Below are positions 13,698-19,711 of a DNA stretch of 19,711 nucleotides, one piece after another. Position numbers and translations under genes: made by a program. Every line of letters starts with the position of its first letter. Position 1 is the first letter of the stretch. This DNA is from an uncultured Clostridia bacterium (GTDB taxonomy: Bacteria; Bacillota; Clostridia; Oscillospirales; Ruminococcaceae), in the NCBI GenBank assembly GCA_938014855.1, contig CALLQM010000015.1, positions 1-19,711 on the forward strand. Direction: 5' to 3'. The notes beneath the pieces are model-generated. The model ran no database searches. It was not told the DNA's origin and saw only the letters and a list, made by a program, of their open reading frames with translations.

Positions 13698-15233
13698 ATG
13701 AAGTTTCAAACACTAAATCGGCATTTTTTTCGAGATTGGTGGCTTTCAGTTTCCATTCGCAGAAAAATGTTTTTTTTTATTGCACTTGTAATCTTTATGG
13801 TGTTGTTTATTACACTTTCTTGCATCGGTATGCTTAATCTTTATTTACGTGATTTTAACGTTGTGCTGGGTGACAGCTATTCAGTCAATGATGTTTCAAT
13901 CAGCTTTGAAAAGGAGCAGATAGCTTATAAAGCGTACGCGAACGATAGAAACAGAGATAACTATACTGCATATCTGTTTTATCGGCATAATACTGTGAAT
14001 GCGCTTGCTAGATTACGCTTTGACTATCATGAAACCAGTATTCAACGTTACTTGCTGACGCAGGCAATCCGCACTTCTCACAAAGCATATTTAAGTACTT
14101 GTGACAAAGCGCTTCGGGCTCCTTTGGAAAGTGAAGCGTTTATTTTGGAATATTACCAAGCTCTCAAAATTGGAAATTATATCGACAGCTATATCAAGGA
14201 CTTAATGCAGGAGACTTTGGCGGAAGGCAATCAGGATTATTACAACAAAGTACGCGTGTTTCGCATTCTGCCTGTGCTCGCTATTATGATGGCAACGATG
14301 ATTATTTTATTTGCAATTGTGCTATGCAGGATCACCGTGCGCCATATCATTACTCCGGTTCTTAAATTGGCGGATGCATCGCGGAAAATTACGGCCAATC
14401 AAGCGTCTGTGCCGGATGTGCAGGTTCAAAACCGGGACGAGATCGGAGAATTGGTGTCGACGTTTAATATTATGAAACATACAACGGCACATTCCATTGC
14501 TGCTCTGCGTGAAAAAAATGAAATGGCCGGCAGACTGCATCAAGAAGAACTTGCTCGTATTAATACCGAGAAAATGCTCAAAACGGTGCAGATGTCTTTA
14601 CTGCAAAGCCAAATTAATCCGCATTTTTTATTTAATACACTCAATACCATTTCACGTACTGCAAAAATTGAATCAGCCCGAACCACCGAGGAACTGATTC
14701 TGCGGCTTGCCAATCTGTTCCGGTATAATTTGCAGACTGCAAGCGAACGAGTACCGCTCACACGGGAACTCAATATAATTCGGGATTATATTTATATTCA
14801 GCACATGCGTTTTGGGTCGCACATTGGGTTTGAAATTGACTGCCGCGTTGATGCAGATCAAATTATGGTGCCCACATTTACGCTCCAGCCATTGGTCGAA
14901 AATGCAGTCATTCATGGAGTTGCTCCCCAAGAAGATGGCGGTCATATCCGTATTCGGATCAAAAAGAAACAGGATATTGTTGTGCTGTCGGTCACGGACA
15001 GCGGTGGTGGAATTCCTCCAAAGCGCTTGCAGAAGTTGTTGGATTCCAGCATACAGCATAAAGGGCATTTGTCCGGTATCGGGCTTGGGAATGTAAAAAC
15101 ACGTATTGAACTGCTTTATCCTGAAAGCAGCTTTCAGATTTTCAGCCGTGTAGGACTTGGCACGGCCATACGCATCACACTTCCGATCACTCAAAAAGAC
15201 ATAGGAGGAAACCCACAATGTATCGAATTGTAG
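13698..15233 (+). CDS. YesM/LytS-type sensor histidine kinase
   Basis: A 511-residue membrane sensor. TM1 at about 24-48 is followed by a mostly helical outer sensor domain (50-189), TM2 at 191-212 and a HAMP linker (213-265) with RDEIGELVSTFNIM. The His_kinase domain has the phospho-acceptor His309 in QSQINPHFLFNTLN, and the HATPase has LQPLVENAVIHG (397-408), DSGGGIP (434-440) and GIGLGN (460-465). NPHFLFN marks the YesM/LytS group, whose members often sense sugars or cell-wall signals through a partner. It is expected to phosphorylate the regulator encoded next, whose start overlaps this gene by 16 bases. No sugar ABC transporter, the usual neighbour of such pairs, lies in the window. Confidence 0.95.
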   Translation: MKFQTLNRHFFRDWWLSVSIRRKMFFFIALVIFMVLFITLSCIGMLNLYLRDFNVVLGDSYSVNDVSISFEKEQIAYKAYANDRNRDNYTAYLFYRHNTVNALARLRFDYHETSIQRYLLTQAIRTSHKAYLSTCDKALRAPLESEAFILEYYQALKIGNYIDSYIKDLMQETLAEGNQDYYNKVRVFRILPVLAIMMATMIILFAIVLCRITVRHIITPVLKLADASRKITANQASVPDVQVQNRDEIGELVSTFNIMKHTTAHSIAALREKNEMAGRLHQEELARINTEKMLKTVQMSLLQSQINPHFLFNTLNTISRTAKIESARTTEELILRLANLFRYNLQTASERVPLTRELNIIRDYIYIQHMRFGSHIGFEIDCRVDADQIMVPTFTLQPLVENAVIHGVAPQEDGGHIRIRIKKKQDIVVLSVTDSGGGIPPKRLQKLLDSSIQHKGHLSGIGLGNVKTRIELLYPESSFQIFSRVGLGTAIRITLPITQKDIGGNPQCIEL

Positions 15234-16765
15234 TTGCTGATGATGAACAACTTGAATGTGCGGCTCTTCAAAAAGTGCTGGGTGAATTTTTGGACGACGC
15301 TCAAATTGTACAGGCTTGCAATGGCAGAGAAGCAATTGCCGCGGCGCGGCATATTCATGCGGATCTTGCAATTTTGGACATTGAAATGCCCGGAATGGGC
15401 GGGATTGAGGCGGCTCGGCACATTCGTGCTGAGCTTCCAAACTGTAAAGTTGTATTTCTTACGGCATACAGCGAGTTTAGTTATGCACGACAGGCAGTTG
15501 AACTGGGTGCGGCAAACTATTTGCTCAAGCCCTGTTCCGACCAAAATCTGCAAAGCGTAATTGGTCGTGTCATTACGCAGATAGATGCTCAAAGGGAAAA
15601 AGAACGGCTCAATCAGCTGTCCTGCAAAAAAATAGAAAACTTAACACAATGGTTGGAAGAGCAAGTGGTGCTTACGGTGATGGGTGGCTATTTGCGCCCG
15701 GAACGTGTACAAAGCCAACTTGAAGAATTAGGAATCGGCTTTCGTAACGGAACGTTTGTGATTATGCGAAGCCCAGACGAAGCCAGTACAGAACAAATTA
15801 AAGAACAGGTGAAACATCATCATTGGCCGGATGGAATTTGCCTGATTCCTTATGAATATGATGACCGCGTCTATTTGTTTGCTGCAAATTCCAAATGCGG
15901 CGATTGTTCCAAACTATTGGAAAACAGTTTGAAAAGATTGTCGGTCTCGGTGGAACAAGTGCAGGGAATCCATCTTTTTTGTGCAGTCGGAGACTGCTTT
16001 GATTGTTTGGAGGAAGCGCAGAATTCCTATTATCAGGCTCAGGCGGCGTTGGCACATTGTACCAAAGAGTGCCCTGTTTGTGGTTCACAGGATATTTTAC
16101 AAGAATCGTATGAACATACTGATTTTGAAAGTGCGATTTCCCGCTGTGTATTGGAAGGAAATGCAGAAGAAGCTGTAAAAATGATGAGCATGGCGGTGGA
16201 AGGTTTGTGTGCTCAGCAGTTGGATTTTCCGTCCATTGTGGAAAAGGTGGAAAAGCGGCTGAATAAAGTATTTGTTCATCTGCAGGATGAAACAGGCATC
16301 AATTATGGCGAGCAGGTTCATCTTCATGAACGTTTTTCTTGTTTAGAAAAACTTGAAGATCTTAGAACAGCGGCCGGTGCAGTCTTGCGCGAACTTACTT
16401 CCAACATCAACAGCAACCGGGGTTCGAGGCTGTCACAGATCAAGCAGGAAATTACAGATTACATGAACAAAAACTATTGCCGGGATATCTTTTTACAGCA
16501 GGTTGCGCGCGAAATGAACTATTCTGATACTTATTTCAGCAAACTGTTTAAGCAGTGTTTTAATAAGAACTTTATCACTTATTTGACGGAGGCGAGGGTG
16601 GAAGCGGCAAAAAAATTTCTCCACAATCCTACCGTGAATATCAAAGAAATTGGTGCGCAGGTTGGATATCACGATTCCAATTATTTTACCAAAGTATTTC
16701 GGCGTGCTACGGGGCAAAATCCTTCCGAGTATCGCGCAAGTGTGTTGTGCGACACAAAAGGTTGA
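15218..16765 (+). CDS. YesN-type response regulator with AraC DNA-binding domain
   Basis: 515 residues. The receiver domain (1-120) has acidic pair D8/D9, phospho-acceptor Asp54 (LDIEMPGMGG), Thr82 and Lys104. A central region (about 130-405) has no named domain, and the C-terminal AraC/XylS helix-turn-helix spans about 410-508, with AREMNYSDTYFSKLFK and IGAQVGYHDSNYFTKVFR. It should bind DNA when phosphorylated by the upstream kinase. The central region is unusual in holding eight Cys between residues 227 and 288, including three CxxC pairs (C227/C230, C260/C263, C285/C288). AGGAGG (15203-15208) supports the ATG at 15218. The gene ends before a large hairpin. Confidence 0.95.
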   Translation: MYRIVVADDEQLECAALQKVLGEFLDDAQIVQACNGREAIAAARHIHADLAILDIEMPGMGGIEAARHIRAELPNCKVVFLTAYSEFSYARQAVELGAANYLLKPCSDQNLQSVIGRVITQIDAQREKERLNQLSCKKIENLTQWLEEQVVLTVMGGYLRPERVQSQLEELGIGFRNGTFVIMRSPDEASTEQIKEQVKHHHWPDGICLIPYEYDDRVYLFAANSKCGDCSKLLENSLKRLSVSVEQVQGIHLFCAVGDCFDCLEEAQNSYYQAQAALAHCTKECPVCGSQDILQESYEHTDFESAISRCVLEGNAEEAVKMMSMAVEGLCAQQLDFPSIVEKVEKRLNKVFVHLQDETGINYGEQVHLHERFSCLEKLEDLRTAAGAVLRELTSNINSNRGSRLSQIKQEITDYMNKNYCRDIFLQQVAREMNYSDTYFSKLFKQCFNKNFITYLTEARVEAAKKFLHNPTVNIKEIGAQVGYHDSNYFTKVFRRATGQNPSEYRASVLCDTKG

Positions 16766-16777
16766 CTTTTATAATAG

Positions 16778-16825
16778 AACAGCCTGCTTTATAATCCGTT
16801 CGCGGTCTTTATAAAGCAGGCTGTT
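16778..16825. terminator. Long hairpin after the two-component operon, no T-run
   Basis: AACAGCCTGCTTTAT (16778-16792) pairs perfectly with 16811-16825 (15 bp). Inside, CCG-TTCG-CGG (16796-16805) adds a small stem with a TTCG tetraloop. No T-run follows on either strand, so it is not a textbook terminator. It could block 3' decay, act as a weak terminator, or be a repeated element. It lies between the regulator gene and the bactofilin promoter region. Confidence 0.6.
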
Positions 16826-16850
16826 AAGCGTAAGAATGCGATATCAGTTG

Positions 16851-16879
16851 TTGAATATTGTCGAAAAATGTGATAACAT
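16851..16879 (+). promoter_or_regulatory. Possible promoter of the bactofilin gene
   Basis: TTGAAT (16851-16856) and TAACAT (16874-16879) with a 17-base spacer. A better -10, TATAAT at 16889-16894, has no matching -35. Either way a start between the hairpin and the bactofilin gene is plausible. Confidence 0.4.
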
Positions 16880-16977
16880 GAAATAATATATAATCTTTTA
16901 CATTTAAGCAATTGTTTGATAACGATGCATTTTATGCGTCTTTGTAATAGAAATTAATGGAAGGGGAGTATGGTGAG

Positions 16978-17721
16978 ATGTTATTTGGGAGAAAAACAAA
17001 ACAGGCAGATAAAATAGAGCACAATCAGCCAATCGAAAAGCCTGTTGAAGAAGAAAAAGAGCCGATTGTAACGGAAAATAAAACCATAGAGCCGCAGGAA
17101 CCGGAAACGATCGAAGCGGAATCAGAACAACAGCCAGAACCGGAATTACCCCAAGAGGAGGACCAAGATATGCGAGAATCAGACTTGACTGCATCTATTT
17201 CAAGAGACACTGTAATTAATGGAGATATCCAGTCGCAAGACAACATTGACGTATTCGGTACGGTAGAGGGATCGATTAAATGCAGTGCAGTCGTAAAGGT
17301 ATATGGTAAAGTCAACGGCGATATCCATTGTTCCGTCTTGGTAGCAAACGGTGCGGCGATTGTCGGAAATATTGAAAGCGAAAACTCAGTTGTGCTTGGA
17401 AACGATACAACCGTAAAAGGGGACATCCAAACAGGAGTTATGAATATCAGCGGTCAGGTGAACGGTAATATTACAGCCGCGGAGTCTACCGCAATCAGCA
17501 ATTCCGGCTCGGTCTACGGCGATATCTCGACACCTGTAATCGAAGTGAGCAAAGGCGCAATTGTGTTTGGCTCGGTTATTATGGAAAAGACGGAAGAAAA
17601 ATTGTCGGATAAACCGTCCAAAAAGAACGGCAAATCCGACAATAAGAAAAAGACTACAGTGACAGAGCTTAGCTTTACGGAGCTTCCCAAAGAAAAATCC
17701 GCAGAATCCAATATGGCATAA
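16978..17721 (+). CDS. Bactofilin (polymer-forming cytoskeletal protein)
   Basis: A 247-residue protein with a central right-handed beta-helix (about 73-203) built from repeating hydrophobic/glycine turns (TVINGDI, FGTVEGSI, YGKVNGDI, ISGQVNGNI, SVYGDI). This is the bactofilin domain that self-assembles into non-polar filaments without nucleotide. The N-terminus MLFGRK resembles the short membrane-binding start of other bactofilins. It is followed by a very acidic, Pro/Glu-rich tail (11-64); the C-terminal tail (about 205-247) is Lys-rich. Such proteins shape cells or recruit wall enzymes. The ATG at 16978 follows AAGGGGAG (16961-16968); the in-frame ATG at 16957 lies before that site. It is convergent with the permease gene, 3 bases away. 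Confidence 0.93.
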   Translation: MLFGRKTKQADKIEHNQPIEKPVEEEKEPIVTENKTIEPQEPETIEAESEQQPEPELPQEEDQDMRESDLTASISRDTVINGDIQSQDNIDVFGTVEGSIKCSAVVKVYGKVNGDIHCSVLVANGAAIVGNIESENSVVLGNDTTVKGDIQTGVMNISGQVNGNITAAESTAISNSGSVYGDISTPVIEVSKGAIVFGSVIMEKTEEKLSDKPSKKNGKSDNKKKTTVTELSFTELPKEKSAESNMA

Positions 17722-17724
17722 TCG

Positions 17725-19173
17725 TTATGATTCGTCTTGATCGGCTTGCTCTTTCGGCAGGTCGGTCAATTCTTCTGCGCTTTCTGCCGACAGTCCGGTT
17801 TGGTAGCGTTTAAAAACGTGTCTATGACGCGTGTGGGCATTTTTTTGTAGGCGATGATACAGTTTCATTGCAAGATAGCATGCCACGTAAAAAGCCAATA
17901 GGGCGATGCCGGCAATGAGACCGGAAGTCTGCCCGGAAACAAACGGCATACTGAGTATGGTGAGAACCAAACACAGCAAAACAATGAGAGACGTAAACGG
18001 AAATCCCCACAGCTGACATTTTCCGTCGGGAGGGCATCCGTTCTTTTTGCGAAAACGAATATGCGTAGCCATGATTACGACATAGGTAAACAACAGCGCA
18101 AAACCGCCCGAACTAATTAAAAAGAGATATACTCTCGGCAAAAGCAGTCCCAGTCCCAGCCCCAAAAGCATGCTGAATCCAGAAAAAATCAGTCCTCGAT
18201 AAGGAACATCGGTGTGATCTTTCAGCCATTTTGGTGCCATTCCTTCTTCGGCAAGCGATCGCATCATGCGTCCAAGCCCAAACATAGCGGCTAGCATTGT
18301 GGAAAGAATTGCGGTAATCAGCACGAGATTGATGGCTGTTCCTGCCCATGTAAAGCCATGAAGATTGAGTGCCGCAACAAACGGACTGATGCTTTCATTG
18401 ATTTGGGCAGTTGGGATGAGGGGAAGAAGTATGGCAATTGCAAGAATATAGAATCCGACAAGACAAAAAACCGTGTATCGGATTGCTTTTGGAATGGTTT
18501 CTTTTGGGTTTTCCGCTTCGGATGCGGCAAGACCGATGATTTCAAATCCTGCATAAGAAAACATCACAATCAGCATACTGCCTGCAATGCTTCTAATCCC
18601 TCCGGGCATTAGCGGTTCCCTTGTCAAATCTCCAAGCCCAACCGCACCACGCTGTGTAAAGACACCTGCCATCAGTACAATTCCCAAAAGCACAAATGAC
18701 AAAATAGCAAATAGTTTGATGGCGGCAAGCCCGCTTTCAAGTTTACTTAGTTTATCAGCGCCCAATAGATTGAGCAGTGTAACCACTATAATAATTCCAC
18801 TTCCGAGTAAAGGCAATGAAATATTGGGAATCCAGTCGCGAAGCAAAATTGAAACGGCAGTCGCTTCACTCGACATTGCCAAAACAATGCCTGTCCAGTA
18901 GACCCAACCGACAACAAACCCGACGCCTTGACCAAATGCGTTCGCCGCAAACGTTCGGAATGACCCCGAATCGGGGTTTGCAACGGTCATTTCGGAAAGA
19001 GCAAATAAAATGAAATAAACCAGCAGCCCGCCAATTACGTAAGAAATTAAAATAGCGGGTCCGGCGGCGTTGATGGCAACAGAGGAACCGAGAAAAAATG
19101 AGCCTCCAATGACCGTTCCGAGCGCCATCATTGTAAGCTGCCATGCAGACAATCCTTTTTCCTTTTTCTTCAT
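17725..19173 (-). CDS. APC superfamily amino acid permease
   Basis: A 482-residue integral membrane protein, about 12 segments. The N-terminal region MMALGTVIGGSFFLGSS (15-31) contains the Gly-rich unwound TM1 typical of amino acid-polyamine-organocation carriers. Other landmarks are ANPDSGSF in the TM3 region and MFGLGRMMRSLAEEGMAPKWL near TM8-9, a common APC block. It is likely a proton- or sodium-driven amino acid importer; the substrate cannot be assigned. The start at 19173 follows GGAG (7 bases upstream on the minus strand). An in-frame ATG at 19206 has no such site and adds 11 residues. The hydrophilic C-terminus ends in an acidic stretch. It is divergent from mgsA. Confidence 0.93.
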   Translation of the reverse strand: MKKKEKGLSAWQLTMMALGTVIGGSFFLGSSVAINAAGPAILISYVIGGLLVYFILFALSEMTVANPDSGSFRTFAANAFGQGVGFVVGWVYWTGIVLAMSSEATAVSILLRDWIPNISLPLLGSGIIIVVTLLNLLGADKLSKLESGLAAIKLFAILSFVLLGIVLMAGVFTQRGAVGLGDLTREPLMPGGIRSIAGSMLIVMFSYAGFEIIGLAASEAENPKETIPKAIRYTVFCLVGFYILAIAILLPLIPTAQINESISPFVAALNLHGFTWAGTAINLVLITAILSTMLAAMFGLGRMMRSLAEEGMAPKWLKDHTDVPYRGLIFSGFSMLLGLGLGLLLPRVYLFLISSGGFALLFTYVVIMATHIRFRKKNGCPPDGKCQLWGFPFTSLIVLLCLVLTILSMPFVSGQTSGLIAGIALLAFYVACYLAMKLYHRLQKNAHTRHRHVFKRYQTGLSAESAEELTDLPKEQADQDES

Positions 19174-19304
19174 AATCAGTCTCCGTTTAAAAAATTCATG
19201 TATCAATGCACACTAAATGTATTGTTTGTTAAAGTTGCGGAGAAATTCGGGTTAGTATTTCCGCTCTTTTCGGCTAAATTTTACAATAATTTGAAAAAAG
19301 ATGA

Positions 19305-19333
19305 TTGTTTCAATCCAAAAGGTTTGTTATAAT
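19305..19333 (+). promoter_or_regulatory. Promoter of mgsA
   Basis: TTGTTT (19305-19310), a 17-base spacer and TATAAT (19328-19333) preceded by TGT, an extended -10. It lies 72 bases upstream of the mgsA ATG. The 232-base divergent interval 19174-19405 holds no other gene; a clear permease promoter was not found. Confidence 0.8.
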
Positions 19334-19405
19334 AAAAGAAACATAGTAATTAGAAAAATTTGCGATTTTATTACATTAAGAAACTATAAAGGGGGATTGT
19401 GTAGA

Positions 19406-19711
19406 ATGATAAACGACAAATATATTCATTTTACAATTGGAAAACAAAAGAATATTGCGCTCATTGCTCACGACCATAAAAAAGATGAAATTATTGAATG
19501 GGTGCAGGAAAATCAGGAAATTTTGAAAAATCACTTTCTCTGCGGGACAGGTACAACGGCTCGCTTGATTTCGGAAAAAACGAATCTACCGGTTCGCGCC
19601 TATAACAGCGGTCCGCTTGGCGGTGACCAGCAAGTCGGTGCGCGTATTGTGGAAGGCAGAATTGATTTTGTAATTTTCTTCTGGGATCCGCTGGAAGCAC
19701 AGCCGCCTGAC
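19406..19711 (+). CDS. mgsA: Methylglyoxal synthase, 5' part (runs off the window)
   Basis: Turns dihydroxyacetone phosphate into methylglyoxal and phosphate, a bypass used when sugar phosphates build up. The 102 residues seen carry [13 protein letters not shown] (17-29), [11 protein letters not shown] (45-55), [12 protein letters not shown] (68-79, with the catalytic Asp74) and [10 protein letters not shown] (91-100). Family length is about 130-150, so roughly the last third is missing. After [10 protein letters not shown] the family normally has His-Asp or His-Glu (the active-site His98 of the E. coli enzyme); here the residue is Pro101 (codon CCT) followed by Asp. AAGGGGG (19389-19395) supports the ATG at 19406. 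Confidence 0.95.
   Translation, partial: MINDKYIHFTIGKQKNIALIAHDHKKDEIIEWVQENQEILKNHFLCGTGTTARLISEKTNLPVRAYNSGPLGGDQQVGARIVEGRIDFVIFFWDPLEAQPPD

Noticed and set aside
14673..15440. 255-residue ORF on the minus strand
   Set aside because: It lies antisense to the kinase and regulator genes, has no family motifs and no ribosome binding site that I could see.

Overview
The window looks like a chromosomal segment of a low-to-mid-GC, Gram-positive anaerobe of the class Clostridia. The support is the thyX/thymidylate-kinase pair, the mltG-U32-yebC run, a YesM/YesN-type two-component system, methylglyoxal synthase, strong GGAGG ribosome binding sites and TTGACA/TATAAT promoters. An Oscillospirales-like gut or sludge lineage is a reasonable guess, but I cannot fix a genus. 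No phage, insertion sequence, CRISPR array, rRNA or tRNA was seen.

Layout. (a) 1-128: the tail of a membrane-protein-like CDS and its terminator. (b) 356-4783: six tightly packed + strand genes, thyX, thymidylate kinase, a DUF2156 protein, an Eis-like GNAT, a DJ-1/PfpI protein and 5-formyl-THF cyclo-ligase. The outer members form a dTMP/folate module. (c) 4853-5062, minus strand: a 69-aa protein with 17 cysteines and a (DNCC)n repeat, preceded by a sequence resembling a late-sporulation sigma-K promoter. (d) 5305-8781: mltG, a U32/TrhP-like tRNA hydroxylation protein and yebC, closed by a strong bidirectional terminator. (e) 8849-10277, minus strand: a sodium:solute symporter pseudogene with two frameshifts and a nonsense codon. 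(f) 10278-10750: a regulatory-looking region with inverted repeats, two perfect 14-bp palindromes and a 48-aa small gene (10431-10577, minus). (g) 10751-11917: a CDF cation exporter with a manganese-like metal site. (h) 12067-13507: a UspA-like protein and a lysophospholipase-like hydrolase. (i) 13698-16765: a YesM/YesN sensor kinase and AraC-type response regulator with an overlapping junction; the regulator has three CxxC pairs in its central region. (j) 16978-17721: a bactofilin, convergent with an APC amino-acid permease (17725-19173, minus) across a 3-base gap. (k) 19406 to the window end: methylglyoxal synthase, truncated by the window.

How the genes work together. Block b joins flavin-dependent dTMP synthesis and phosphorylation to folate salvage (MTHFS feeds 5-formyl-THF back to the active pool). 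Block d is a conserved housekeeping neighbourhood for peptidoglycan termination, wobble-uridine modification and translation/gene regulation. Blocks g-j are separate units, most with their own promoter. The items most worth a second look are the Cys-rich repeat protein with its sigma-K-like promoter, the unlisted 48-aa gene and the nested inverted repeats beside it, the triple-lesion symporter pseudogene, the CxxC cluster in the YesN-like regulator, and the His-to-Pro change in methylglyoxal synthase.
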